The notes: generated by a model not told the origin, from the letters alone. DNA of 64,000 nucleotides from Tenodera sinensis (GCA_030765045.1 CM060967.1:18246284-18310283), one strand, 5' to 3'. Shown: positions 35,391-47,009, numbered from the stretch's first letter. Numbers and translations are program-made.

Positions 35391-36479
35391 CTGCTGATTA
35401 TATAAATAGTCAAGAAATACTCTAATTACATTTCACACTAGCGAAAATTTAAAATAATAAATATAAAGTGTTTGTAGAAATCGATAGCCTGTTAGTTACA
35501 CGATTTTTCCAAATGATAATCCACTTCTACTTCCGCTATGATGCCACAGCTGGTTGAAGTTAATGAGTATCAATAAATTGGGTTTTCCTACGTTCATTAG
35601 CATTAAACCTGATTATCAGATATTTGGATTTATCGGTATCGTCGAGTTAATGCATGCGGTCCGTTGTTTAGCGGTAAAATACGCCTAATTTATCACCTCA
35701 TCTATGTTACCAAATTTTTCTTTCAGGGAATGTTGCGTATTTAGCATTCCCTGTCATAAACCATACTTCCCTTCAAATTTCATGCAAACATTCAAATGTG
35801 CATGAATAGCGACTCCCAGAATGTCTTGCACAAAAACAATGCCATTTACATTGTGGTGTTGCAGTATGCTGTTGATAGTGTTGGTTCAAAATGTTTAAAA
35901 CACTTGACCTTCCGCCTCACGTTTACCAGTTCTAGGGAATACCTAAATGCCCACCCTGAAAACAAAGTGGTAACACGCGACGTAACGTTGCCACATTTCT
36001 CTTATAAATTAAACTTTGCACAGAATTTTAACATTAAATTGCAGCTAAATTCATTTTTAAAAAGGCATTGCAGCATTGTTTACAGAGTGTTTGCGCGATT
36101 GTTAGTGAAGTAATGGTCCATTTGCCATAAATCTAGATGAGCCCAAATATTTGACACAAAATATTTTTTTCGGTGAAACGTTTCTTTATTGACAATAATT
36201 GTATTGTACACTTGTATAGCATGCCTGGTTAACGTATGGCCGACATTGGTTAACTAGCTGAAATACCTGGCGTTGCCCGTGGTTCAACGATTTATCCCTA
36301 AAACTTTTGAGGTTAGGTTGCACTTGCCCAATAGTCCTGTGCTTCTTTGGAGACATCTGACAAATATTATTAGTTAACACACTTAAAAATATTTAATTAC
36401 AACTCTTAGGATGGTATAAGGAATAAAAAACAAAATAGATAAATAAAAACTCCGGGAAGGCATTATGCAAAGCTGTGTT
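35391..36479. other. no recognisable feature
   Basis: A 105-codon frame (35796-36113, plus) has no recognisable domain and I do not call it a gene. Confidence 0.35.
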
Positions 36480-36890
36480 GAACAACCACTAATACCATAG
36501 GAAGAAATGGAGTAGAGAAAAAACTGAATGTAATACGTTGCTTTTCTACTTTGATTATATATAGCTACAGGAATTGTTTGTAGAAGAGTGAGAAGAGAAA
36601 TATGTATGTACGTGTGAATGTATTACCTAAAAGAAAAGTAAGTTAAGGAAACCATGTGAATGTAATACATTGCACTTGTATTTAAAATATATAACCTTGC
36701 ATGAATTGTGTATTAAAGAGCGAGTAGAGAAGAATATGGGAATGTATTACATAAAAGAAGAGTAGAGAAAGCTGTGTGAATGTAATACAATACATTTCTG
36801 TTTAAAAATATGGATAATTATATGTATTATGTGTAGAAGTGGGAATAGAGAAAGAAATGTTTCGTAAAAGAAAAGCGAATAGAGAGAATC
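36480..36890 (-). repeat. family B repeat, reverse
   Basis: Alternating blocks GTGTGAATGTAATAC and AGTAGAGAAAG, with TTTGTAGAAGAGTGAG, are the reverse of family B. Two to three units are discernible. Confidence 0.65.
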
Positions 36891-38000
36891 GCTTTAAATT
36901 AAAATTTACAAGTAAATAATATGCATTGAAAACCAAGGACTAAGGAATAAGGAAGAAATAATGGAAGCAAAATTATTAACGCATGATTAAAACAACTACA
37001 TCTTTCTAACAAAGAAAAATAGAACAACAAAAGTACAGAAAAGAGATGCTAGCGTGATAGGATTATTGTGTACTGATGTAAATTCTTAGATAAATATTCA
37101 GTGAAAAGAAACAAAGAGGAGAAATGCAAGTAAAAAAAAGAAAATAATTTGTGAACATTAGCATTAATATTGCGTTCATCGTTCTTAATTACGATCTTGA
37201 GGAAACTTCACGGCCATAGAGTATTAAAGTTTAGAAGCTCCGTGTTGCTGAACATTCATAAGGCACTGTAAATTCGCAGCAGGCGTCTTGTAAACCACAT
37301 TAGCTAACCGGCAATTTAGAAATATGTTCCTGGCTGACGCCTCGGCATATGCTGCAAAGGGAAGTTCGCTACGAGGATACTAAAGACGTTAAACTTAACA
37401 GTTTCAGATAATATGCGGCTTCTAATTTGTACAGTGATATGGAAACTGAGTTCAGACTTAGGCAAAATATAGTTCAATTCAACGAGAACCTAACCCTGCA
37501 TATAGACGTAGTTCAATTGTTATTAGACTAAACCTAAGGACTTAATACCTTACGTTTATTAGTGTATTTTAAACTCTAATATACCTATTTGATGTTCATT
37601 TAATTGATCAGTGATTCTGCGGAGTATCTGAATGATTTCACTAACGTATATCGTTCTGAAGGTGCGTGGTTCGTTACCTGTTTCGGAGGTGGCGAAATTT
37701 TGTTGGCCCTATCCTAGTCTTACCTGTGGCTACTCAAGGGCCAACGTGGTTAGGAGTTCAAGATAAAATCTAGGTCCTCTCACCATCTACCATTGACATC
37801 ATTACCGAATCATCAGAAGCGAAGCACTCCACTCTTTGGGTGCCTCCACCTCGGGAATGGGTCCAGTAATTCCATGGCAGTATTGAAATTAAAAATATTT
37901 ATGATACAAGGGCTAAAGAGATTTTATTTTGTGAGTGGGTGTGATTCCGAAACGAGAACGCAGACACAGTTGAGGAAACCTATGAACAAAATAAAATACT
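36891..38000. other. no recognisable feature
   Basis: No supported gene or repeat. Confidence 0.4.
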
Positions 38001-38790
38001 TGCAAGCCGTCGAGATTTCTCCGGAAATATGTTTTCAGATACTCTGAATTAATAATTAGAAAAAGGTCGGTGTGTGTGTTAGCGTGTCTGTCAGTCTGTG
38101 GACAGCATAACTCAAAATAGAAAGTCGGTTAAAAACCAAAGATGGTATTTAACTTTAATGTCCTTCAAGGATGCGATACAAAGATTTTGAAGAAAATAGC
38201 TCCACCTTAAACTACCCTTTACATGGAAAATGTTTCAAAAATGTTGATTTTCTTGAAAATGGCTCTAACGATTTTGATTAAAATGCCATATGTTTAAGAT
38301 ATTTGTATGACAAATGAAATGTATATTTTGAGTTTTCTGGCTATAGCCTATGTAGTCCTGTTTACTCTGGGTGTCTTCTGAATAACTCGTAAACCGTAAG
38401 AGATAGACCAAATCTTACTTTACAAAAACTGTAGATCTTGCTAAAACACAATCTATGTCCAAATATTTTTTTTTTTTTGTAGAGTGAACCGTTTCAGAAA
38501 TATCCCTTGTTATTGGTGTGAGTTTTGGAAAACCTACTTCTGTCAAATGGAACATCGTTATTCATTTTTTATGTTATGTGTGCAAAGAACGGAATTTAAA
38601 AGCTTTAAAAGATTTGAGTATCGCACAAAGCTAACTGCATTCTAATATTGCTTATTTCCTTGTAGGTACAAGGAGAATAAGATAATTTCTGTAAATGTTT
38701 ATCTCAACTAACACGAAGTTATAGGAATAAGAGTTTGTAAGAATGGTTAGTACAAGAGTAGAGAAAGTCATATGAGTGTAACACATCATA
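38001..38790 (-). repeat. family A near full-length copy, reverse
   Basis: From CCGTCGAGATTTCTCCGG and a short GTGTGTGTG slot, through ACAGCATAACTCAAAATAG, CCAAAGATGGTATTT, GGCTCTAACGATTTTGAT, TAGAGTGAACCGTTTCAG to AGTAGAGAAAGTCATATG. The copy is intact apart from the outermost slot-side end, and is a good reference. Confidence 0.85.
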
Positions 38791-39314
38791 CTTTTTATTT
38801 TGCTTTCGTGTAGCATTTATTGTGAAGTGGTTTAAATTTGTGCTATTAAAGTGATTACTGCTATTATACCGAATGTATCAACTTGAACTGTTAATTCCCT
38901 AATTGCTGCACTCCAACGGGCCACACTACGGCTCGAGAACAACCGCTGGAATGGGACTGTTAAACACTGTTGGGCTTCTACACTGATGTTTCCAAAGTGC
39001 CTCAGCAGATGTCTGGAATGGCATGGCGTCGTTCTCGTTAACGGTTACAATTCTTTACCTTTCGTGCAATCTCTTGTCAGATGACGAGGAAACATTGCGG
39101 CCGCTGCTGTTGTTGTTGTATATACCGGTTCACTGAATTCTTCTGCAGCGGAAAGAAACTCGAGGACATGTGCATTCGTCCGTTGGGCGTGTAACTTACT
39201 GATAGCTTCTGATTTGACAGGCCAAGATACATGTGTTGTACCTCCCCTTGTGCCAAAATACAGGGTGTTTGTGCGCATATTTCACGTAAAACTAGATTGA
39301 AATAGTATGTCGAA
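38791..39314. other. no recognisable feature
   Basis: Contains a short CTGTTGTTGTTG stretch at 39107. No supported gene. Confidence 0.4.
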
Positions 39315-39903
39315 TAAACATCCATTCTTATAAACTCTTATTCCTATATCTTCGTATTAGTCGACATAAATGTTTGTATACATTATTTTATTGTTTATCT
39401 TCCTGTAGGTACAAGGAGAATATGGGAATTAGTAGACTTTGAACAATGGTCAAATCTTTTTAAGCTTTCAAATTCCGTTCTCTTTGCACGGTTAACATAA
39501 AAAATCAATAACAATGTTCCATTTGACAGAAGTATGTTCTCAAAACACACAACTTACAAGGAACATCTCCGAAATGGTTAACTCTAGAAAAAATATTGAT
39601 TTAGACATGAATTGTGTGTTTTAGCAAGATCTACATTTTTTGTATAGTAAGATTTCGTCTCTTACGGTTTACCAGTTGTGCAAAATTCATCCAGAGTAAA
39701 TACGACTACATGGGCTACATCCAGAAAATTCAAGATATACATTTCATTTCCATAAAAATATCTCAAACATATGGAATTTTAATCAAAATCCTTGGTTATT
39801 TTAGGGACCTCAAAACGTATATTTACAGTGTAATCTCCACGCCAAATTTTTGGGTGGAACACAAAACATCTAACTTAGAATATCTAGCAGAGAAACTAAA
39901 AGA
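39315..39903 (+). repeat. family A copy with internal deletion, forward
   Basis: Both ends are present (CATTCTTATAAACTCTTATT at the left; GGGTGGAACACAAAACATC and AGCAGAGAAACTAAAAG at the right). The centre, including the microsatellite slot, is deleted near 39795. Confidence 0.8.
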
Positions 39904-39949
39904 GAATAGGAAATGGCATGAAAAAATCTTGGACAATTCAAACCAATGA

Positions 39950-40185
39950 CAAAGAATATCTCGAAATCGGTTAACACCACAGAGGCTTTTATCTGGCGTA
40001 AATTTTAGGCATTGTCAGGATCTAATATACATTTTCCTTGAATTGAAAAGTATCTTAAACTACGCTATTTTAATCAGAATTGTAAGACATTTTCCAGAAA
40101 ACCAAAAATAACGAAACATTTTCCACATAAATGGTAGTTTGTAGGAGTACTTCTTTGAAAATCTTCGCATCTCATCCTTAAAAGC
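39950..40185 (+). repeat. family A diverged fragment, forward
   Basis: ATATCTCGAAATCGGTTAAC, CTATTTTAATCAGAATTG, ATGGTAGTTTGTAGGAG and CTTTGAAAATCTTCGC in family order. Confidence 0.65.
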
Positions 40186-40476
40186 AGCTGTCATATTGGT
40201 ATAACATGCATTTATTTTTCCTTTGTTGTTTTTTTTTTCTCTCTCTTCTTTTTGGTTCTGTACTTCAGCGACAGGCAAGTAAAACTTTTGTTAAACTGTT
40301 TTTTCGAAGTCATGAGACCTCAAAAGTATATGTCTTTACTAGCTGGCCGAGTACAACCCAAACCGAACAACTCCCTTCCTGGAGGTGCTCGAATGTTCAG
40401 CCGGGAGTACTTCTGGTAATGTCAGGGGTATGTAAAGTGCTAGGGGTTCCGAGCGCTCGCAACTCAAGGGATCAGA

Positions 40477-40497
40477 CCCCCCCCCCCCCCCCCCCCC
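40477..40497. repeat. poly(C) run
   Basis: 21 C residues. Potential i-motif/G-quadruplex-prone run and a likely length-error site in sequencing. Confidence 0.9.
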
Positions 40498-40526
40498 TTC
40501 TTCGGGATACCCTCAGGACACTTCAG

Positions 40527-40759
40527 TTCTGACGAGTTAACAAGAAAAGTGTATAACGTGCAAAGCACAGAGCGGGCTAGAAAACTTGGGGAAAACCCCG
40601 TGACAACGTTCCAGACCACTGATAAGGAAAAACTTCAAGATGCTAAAAAGTCAATAAACCGGAAAGAGAGGCGCGATCGCTCCTTAACAAAAGCGAAAGC
40701 AAAGGCGAAACATAAAGATGAGAAAGACAAGGATAAAAATATGCCACCACGTGTATCAG
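40527..40759 (+). CDS. candidate internal exon, unknown Lys-rich protein
   Basis: A C/T-rich tract ending ACCCTCAGGACACTTCAG precedes 40527, and GTATCAG/GTGAGA marks a donor-like site after 40759. The frame between is open without interruption and is highly charged: ARKLGENPVTTFQTTDKEK, then KSINRKERRDRSLTKAKAK and HKDEKDKDKNMPP, suggesting a basic, disordered or coiled segment. I recognise no family. No partner exon was found in the window. The charged bias could also arise from A-rich non-coding DNA, so this is only a candidate. RNA evidence would decide. Confidence 0.3.
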
Positions 40760-40904
40760 GTGAGACTAAGTCTTGGTTTTTAAATTCCCTTATCTTAGAA
40801 GGTAGAAGATGTATTGCATTCCACGTAAAACTTCGATATAGAGTCTATATATTATAGACACTTCAATGAAAATAAACGTTTGCGGTCCTCTGAATTAAAA
40901 CACT

Positions 40905-40955
40905 TTTACTTTCTCTAATAGTCATTTTTAAGAAAAGGTCCGTGAGTATATGCGT

Positions 40956-41016
<61 letters not shown>

Positions 41017-41258
41017 TGTCAGTCTGTGGACAGCATAACTCAAAAACGAAAAGTTAGTTAAAAATCTAAGTTGGTATTTAGGTTTAATGTCCTTCAAGGA
41101 TGCGACACGAAGATTTTGAAGAAAATTCCTCCTCTCTAAACTACCCTTTAAGTAGAAAATTATGATTTTAATGAAAACAGCTCTAAAGATTTTGATTAAA
41201 ATGCTATATTTTGAGATATTTTTATGGCAAATCAAATGAGTGAGTTGAGAGAGTAGTA
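40905..41258 (-). repeat. family A partial copy, reverse
   Basis: Begins at TTTTACTTTCTCTAATAG, has AAAAGGTCCGTGAG, the GT slot, GACAGCATAACTCAAAAACG, AGTTGGTATTTAGG, ACACGAAGATTTTGAAG, and breaks off after ATATTTTTATGGCAAAT. Confidence 0.85.
40961..41012. repeat. (GT)n microsatellite in family A slot
   Basis: About 26 GT units between AAAAGGTCCGTGAG and CAGTCTGTGGACAGC, the homologous position of the other slots. Confidence 0.95.
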
Positions 41259-41670
41259 TGAATGTGACATACCGGATTTTAGTTTAAGAGCATTTTTGGA
41301 ATCTGTGAGCCATATTGTGAATCAGAAGGTCGGTTTGTTCCATATCACGTGACAAAACATCTGACGATCGTACGTCTAGACTGGCGAAAGATCGTTACGG
41401 AACCTCCATTACTTGACTATGGAACTTCGGCCAACTCAAATTAGTGGTTTATACCCTACATGAATTTACAAATACTTACTAACAGTGTGGTAATTTATAG
41501 CCCAAGTTGGTCTTCAGCACATCCGATGGTTCCGTCTTAACTCTCATAGTTATAAAACCCTTTGCAGAGAGACATCGGTTTTGATTCTCTTCGCTTACTA
41601 TCTTAAAACAGTTATTAGGCTAAAGGTACATCGTTTATACATGTCAAATGAGGTGAGGAATAAATAAATT
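41259..41670. other. no recognisable feature
   Basis: No supported feature. Confidence 0.4.
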
Positions 41671-42176
41671 ATTCTTCCTCTTCTTTTTCTTCCTCCTCCT
41701 CCTCTTCTTTCTCTTCTCTTCCTCCTCCTCTGCTTCCTTTTCTTCTTCTTCATGCTCCTATTCCTGTTCTTGTTCTTTCTTTTCTTATTCTTCCTCTTCT
41801 TCCTATTTTTCCTCTTCCTCCTCTTCTTCTTCCTCTATCTCTTCCTCATCTTCCTCTTCTTTCCCTTCTCTCGTTCTCTTCTTCCTCTTCTTTCTCTTCT
41901 TCCTTTTCTTTCTCTTCTTCCTATTCTTTCTGTTCATTCTCTTCTTTCTCTTCTTATTCTTTCTGTTATTCCTCCTCCTCTCTTTCTTTGTTCATCTTCC
42001 TCTTCTCTGTCTTCTCTTCTTTCTCTTCTTATTCTTTCTCTTATTCCTCCTCCTCTTTTTCTTTGTTCATCTTCCTCTTTTTCCTCCTCTTTCTGTTCTT
42101 TCTCTTCCTCCATTTCTTGTTCTTCTTTCTCCTCTTCCCCTTCTTATTCTTCCCTTCTTGTTCTTCATCTTCTGGT
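41671..42176. repeat. 500-bp polypyrimidine (CTT/CCT) tract
   Basis: The plus strand is almost purely C and T, mainly TTCTTCCTC-type units. The 142-codon frame over it (Leu/Phe/Ser repeats) is an artefact of composition. Such mirror-rich tracts can form triplex DNA in principle. Confidence 0.92.
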
Positions 42177-42599
42177 TTAGATATAAAGTTTCTCCAACAT
42201 ATCGTCATATCGGACGACGAATTAATAAAATTGTAAGGTAGTGTTCAAATGAGCCCAAGGTCCTTAGAGCTTAAAGTTACTTGACTTCGTCTTCTCGGCG
42301 TGAGGGAAAATCTCAGAAAAATCTTTGTTGGAATGAAAATGGATATTTACGTAGTAAAACTTTGTTTTATTGGAAGGAACCACTGAAATTTAAACAAAAA
42401 ATGAACAGTTCAAAGCACGAATAAACGGTTCAGTTTAATACCAGCAATCCTTTGAAAAATAATAAAGGCATATATATAAAAGAATTTAAAAATGAATCAG
42501 ACATTTCGTCTCTAGTAAAAAGTATCATTTGTATTTCATGTTTTTAACACTACTTAAAGGCCATAAATTCAAAATAATTTTTGATTTGTGTATAATAAT
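42177..42599. other. no recognisable feature
   Basis: No supported feature. Confidence 0.4.
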
Positions 42600-42785
42600 C
42601 TGTGTACAGACTGACACACGCACACGCGCATGCGCACGCGCACACACAAAGACACACACAGCTTTTTCTAAGAAAGCTACTTTTTGGATTCAGAGAACCT
42701 CAAAACATATTTCTGGTGAAACCTCGACAGCGAATTTTTGGGTGGAATACAATACTTCTCTAGTTACTTGTAGAGGAAGTAAAAA
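42600..42785 (+). repeat. family A slot-side end, forward
   Basis: CAGACTGACACACG, a mixed CA/CG microsatellite (about 42611-42660), CTTTTTCTAAGAAAGC, TTGGATTCAGAGAACC, GAATTTTTGGGTGGAATA and TTGTAGAGGAAGTAAAAA. Confidence 0.85.
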
Positions 42786-43264
42786 ATTGAATACGAAAGA
42801 ACATATGAACAGCATATAACCAAGAATATATAGTTTGCGTATCATATTAGTACCTACGCAGCTTTTACCATAAGCCATGGATTAATTGCTGTCCAGCTAA
42901 CGTTTGAAAAATGCCCCAGAGCACGCCCCTACCGTGTTTTTAATAGGCCTCTAATTGGCCGCTGAAATCTAATTGTTACGTCGAGTTGCGCAGCGTTGAT
43001 TAAAAGTTGGTACCACTTCCTGTTGACGCCTGCAACATTCCAAATTATTTTAACGTACGATTTTTGTTACTCGGCGTTTTACGGATTAAATCTAAAAATG
43101 AAGGACTTCTGAAAGTTTTGAGTGGCATATAGTTCAATTTATGGGCGCATTGTATATTCTGAGGTAAAAAAGTTTTCTTTCCACTACTGAAATCTCTTTT
43201 CCGCATTCATTGATATGTAATATATGGGCTGTTGTACATTTTATATTGTGTTTTTTTTAAGCTT
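42786..43264. other. no recognisable feature
   Basis: No supported feature. Confidence 0.4.
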
Positions 43265-43417
43265 TTTGCTTTCTCTGTTACGTATAGAAAGTAGAAGTAT
43301 TGTATTTCATCCAAAAATTCGATTTCGAGATTTCACTGGAAATATGTTTTAAGGTCATCTGAATCCAAAAATTGCATTTTTAGAAAAATGTATGTGTCTG
43401 TCAGTCTGTGGATAAAA
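43265..43417 (-). repeat. family A slot-side end, reverse
   Basis: TTTGCTTTCTCTGTTACG, GTATTTCATCCAAAAATTCG, CTGGAAATATGTTTTAAGG and CTGTCAGTCTGTGGATA; the copy breaks exactly where the next element begins. Confidence 0.8.
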
Positions 43418-43669
43418 ATCTGATGTGTTGCACTCACATGACTTTCTCTACTCTTGAGCAAAGAAAACGGGATCTCAAAGCTTTTAAAGATTTGACCATC
43501 GCTCAAACCCTAGTTTTATTGTCATATTCCCCTTGTACCTACAAGGAAATAAGCAGCAACAAATTTCTGTAAATGTTCAACCAATACGAAGAAGATGTAG
43601 AAATAAGAGTTTGTAAGAATGGTTAGTACAAGAGCAGAGAAAGTCATGTGAGTGTAACACATCAGATTT
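43418..43669. mobile_element. short family A derivative with inverted ends
   Basis: The left end AATCTGATGTGTTGCACTC, then ACATGACTTTCTCTACTC, is matched in reverse at the right by GAGCAGAGAAAGTCATGTG and AACACATCAGATT, about 38 bases per arm. Between them lies a shortened family A segment (AAGAAAACGGGATCTC to AAGAATGGTTAGTAC). This looks like a MITE built from one end of family A, or a foldback rearrangement. Confidence 0.65.
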
Positions 43670-43671
43670 GT

Positions 43672-43917
43672 TTTTATCTGTTAAGTGTGCAAAGACAACA
43701 GAATCTCAAAGCTTTAAAACATTTAACTATTGTACAAAACCTACTGTATTCTAATATTCCCCTTGTACCTACAAGGAAATGAGCAACAAGATAATTTGTA
43801 GAAATGTTTATCTTAACTAACACGAAGATGATATAGGAATAAGAGTTTGTAATAATGGTTAGTACAAGTGTAGAGAAAGTCATGTGAGTGCAACACATCA
43901 GATTTTGTTAACCATGT
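43672..43917 (-). repeat. family A partial copy, reverse
   Basis: GTTAAGTGTGCAAAGACA to GTGTAGAGAAAGTCATGTG and CACATCAGATTTTG. About 90% similar by eye to the copy at 48840-49056. Confidence 0.85.
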
Positions 43918-44303
43918 AACACTCAGTCTGCTGTATTCCCATATTCCCATTGTACCTACACGGAAATATGTCTGGCTCAGTTGGTTAGACGCTGATATAC
44001 CAAGGTCGTGGGTTCAAATCCGGCCCAGACCGATGGTTTTTAAATGTGCTTAAAAAGTACATCTTCATGTCAGTAGATTTACTGGCATGTAAAAGAAGTC
44101 CTCCGGGAGAAATTCCGGCACACCGACGACGCTGATATGATCCTAGCAATTGACAACGTCGATAAACAACAAAGTAATAATAATACAAGGAAATAAGCAA
44201 TAAGATATTTTGTAAAACCAACACGAAGAAGATATATGAATAAGAGTTGGTAAGAATGGTTAGTTCTAGAGTAGAGAAAGTCATGTGAGTACAACACAGA
44301 AGC
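43918..44303 (-). repeat. family A partial copy, interrupted by a SINE
   Basis: TCTGCTGTATTCCCATATTC to ACACGGAAATA (43968) and, after the SINE, ACAAGGAAATAAGCAATAAG to GTAGAGAAAGTCATGTGAG. The two parts join into one family A sequence. Confidence 0.8.
43969..44184 (+). repeat. tRNA-derived SINE with 11-bp TSD
   Basis: The head has TGGCTCAGTTGGTTAGACGC (A-box region) and GGTTCAAATCC (B box, 44011-44021). GTCTGG and CCAGAC can pair as an acceptor-like stem. The body has GTAAAAGAAGTCCTCCGGG and AAATTCCGGCACACCGACG; the tail is AATAATAATAC. The flanks ACACGGAAATA (43958-43968) and ACAAGGAAATA (44185-44195) are an 11-bp duplication with one mismatch. The head alone could be mistaken for a tRNA gene. 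SINEs with a closely similar body are, to my recollection, common in polyneopteran insects; this needs a database check. Confidence 0.88.
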
Positions 44304-45354
44304 TTTCTTGTACTATGCTGTATTAAAATGCAAGACCTTGTGTCGGAACAATCGGAGATTTAAGTGCACCAGATTTTCTTACTCGGTTGTGCGCAGTTTC
44401 GTGTTTCAACTTTTCCCAGTAGACTTTCACTTATTTCAGATTCGTTGTTGTTTACCAGAGACGCGTCCATTTTGTCTCGTAATTAGTGATTGAAACGTTT
44501 TATGATTTTGAAGTTAAATGTTGTATACTATTTAAAGTGATCAGCTTGAAGAGTAGAAGAGTTTTATGGGGCAACTTCTCCTTACTAAACAACCATGACT
44601 TCTAAAAGGTGAGTGGAAATATTTAAATACTGCTTCATTGTGTGTTGAATCATTCATTGAATTTATCAGCGGTATTCGACGACGCTGTTAAACGACCAGA
44701 TTAAAATTAATGCATATTTACCGGGACTGGGATATCTTAGAGTTAAGTTTCTAGTCGCTTATGGCTAACAGACATACAATTGAGTGTTAAAGATGGTTAC
44801 TATAGCTTGAGAAAGATTTAGGTTAGCGATTTCATTGTAGGTGCATGTATTAGGTTATCCACAAGCATAGTGGCCCCACATGGTTCACTGAATACTGTCG
44901 TGTGCTACGTAGGGAAAGGGCGTGGCCAACATTACAAATATGAACGCACTTAAAATACCAGTACTGCGCCAAAACAAGAATAAATAACGATAATTTCAAA
45001 CACTGTAGCCCTCAGTGCAAAAAGTCTTTGGCTATTCATATTTATTGTGGTTGGCAATATTCACATACTTCTGGGGATTTCGCTGTTCCACTGTTGGCAA
45101 AATCTACGTCATCATCGCGTAGCAGAGCTAGGCCGTGCAATACAGGAGCCGAGGCCGCTATGCTACAGGATAACCTTCTGCGTTTTTATGTTGAATTCAA
45201 TCCAACATGAGAGGGCTTTGGATATGCAGGGCTCTAACAGAAATAATTCAAGCTTTTTTGTTGGTCTCTTGGATTATATTGGTGAACCTGTATAAATATG
45301 TTTTCTGCCTATTTGAGGTTTAGTCAATGTGTTTTCAGAAGAATATTTTGTGAG
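44304..45354. other. no recognisable feature
   Basis: No supported gene; short overlapping frames only. Confidence 0.4.
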
Positions 45355-46530
45355 ATTATTTTATATATTTAAACGAGCAATTCTTGTATATAAATATATT
45401 CCGCACAACTTGGAAACGGCTCTAACGATTTCCTTCAAATTTTGTATTCAGATAGGGTTTTGCTTTTTAAGTTCATCTATATAGGTGTAATTCCCGAAAA
45501 AACGCGATTTTAATAAAAAACCTTTTTTATTCCCGCTTCTACAGAGCAATTCTTGTATATACATTCCCGGTATTTCAGAAACGGCTCTAAAGGTTTGGTT
45601 AAATTTTTGTATACATGCATATTATATTCACAGTGTTTTCTCTACTTACTTTTAGGTAACACATTCACATCTCTTTCTCTACTCACTCCTCTATAAACTA
45701 TTTTCTATAAAAACATGATTTTACACCAAAAACATTTTTATCTCCGCTTTTATAAGTCATACCATGTTCTGTGTGTTTGAAATAGAAATGCTGTTACATT
45801 CACACTGTTTTCTCCTCTCACTCTTAGGTAACACAATTCACAGTGGTTTCTCTACTCTTTTACAAAGAAATCATACAACTTTCTGTATGTTTGAAGTAGA
45901 GATGCTGCATATCACAATGACAGTGGTTTCTCTACTTACTTTTAGGTAACACTTTCTCTACTCACTCTTCTAAAAAGAAGTATAATTTTCTGTATGTTTG
46001 AAATAGAGATGCTGCATATTACATTCATAGTGGTTTCTCTATTTACTTTTAGATAACACATTCACGCCCCTTTCTCTACTCACTCTTCTATAAACAATTT
46101 TCCATAAAAACGTGATTTTACACCAAAAACATTTTTATCCCCACTTTTAAAATAAGTAATACAATTTTCTGTATGTTTGAAATAGAAATGCTACGTATTA
46201 CATTCACACTGTTTTCTCTACTTGCTTTTGGGTAACACATTCATAATTGTTTCTCTACTCATTCTTCTAGAAATAAGTCATACGATTTTCTGTCTCTTCG
46301 AAATAGAAATGCTGCATATTACATTCATAGTGGTTTTTCTATTTACTTTTAGATAACACATTCACATCTCTTTCTCTACTCACTCCTCTATAAACAATTT
46401 TTCATAAAAAATTTGATTTTACACACAAAAAAATGTTTTTATCCTCGCTTTTAACATAAGTCATACCATGTTCTGTATGTTTGAAATAGAAATGCTATTA
46501 CATTCACTCTGTTTCCCCTTCTCACTATCG
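45355..46530 (+). repeat. family B tandem-like array
   Basis: The motif GTTTGAAATAGAAATGCT recurs near 45775, 45889, 45996, 46175, 46296 and 46479. Steps are about 114, 107, 179, 121 and 183 bases, so short units mix with long units. Long units add TATAAACAATTTTCCATAAA, ACGTGATTTTACACC and TTTTTATCCCC. Each unit holds TTACATTCACA, GTTTCTCTACT and GGTAACACATTCAC. The left part (45355-45600) has a GGAAACGGCTCTAACGATTT block shared in spirit with family A (GGCTCTAACGATTTTGAT). Confidence 0.8.
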
Positions 46531-46679
46531 TTTATCAACTTCATACATACCAACGCCTCTACATATTGTATGTTGAAGAGTGAGTAAACTACAAAACAGT
46601 TTGACCGATCGCCATGAAAATCAACATATCTAAGTGTTTTCATGGCGAAGGTTTTTACGCAATGCATTTTAGCACGCAA

Positions 46680-46860
46680 CGTATTACGTTCACATGGTTG
46701 TCTCTATTCCCTTTTCTTTTACCTAACACACTACTCCCTCTTCTACAAACAATCCATACATTTTCCCATACACTTGGAATATAAGTGCAACGCATAACAT
46801 TCACGATGTATGAGAGATGTATGGCATAATACTCTTGTTTCATTTGTTTCAACACTTATA
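46680..46860 (+). repeat. family B fragment
   Basis: GTATTACGTTCACATGG, CTCTATTCCC, CTCTTCTACAAACAATCC and GGAATATAAGTGCAACGC are one diverged unit. Confidence 0.6.
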
Positions 46861-47009
46861 GAGGAAAATAGATTTTAAAGCTATCGACAATATAGACTGA
46901 ATTCTGCTTGACACTTTGAGCCAAGTGCTGAAAGTTTATTAAAACAGAAAAATCAAAAGATTTTTACGAAATTGTGGTGTTTCTTGAGTTTGAATACTGA
47001 TGCACTTGC

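Noticed and set aside
41752..42236. 142-codon Leu/Phe/Ser frame resembling a membrane protein
   Set aside because: Produced by the polypyrimidine tract; overlapping frames are open too and the composition explains it.
43969..44035. Possible tRNA gene with good A and B boxes
   Set aside because: It continues into a SINE body with tail and target-site duplication, and the acceptor and anticodon arms do not pair properly.
45355..46530. CRISPR-like array of repeats and spacers
   Set aside because: Eukaryotic DNA; the units are diverged, the spacing alternates and the spacers are themselves repeated. There are no cas genes.
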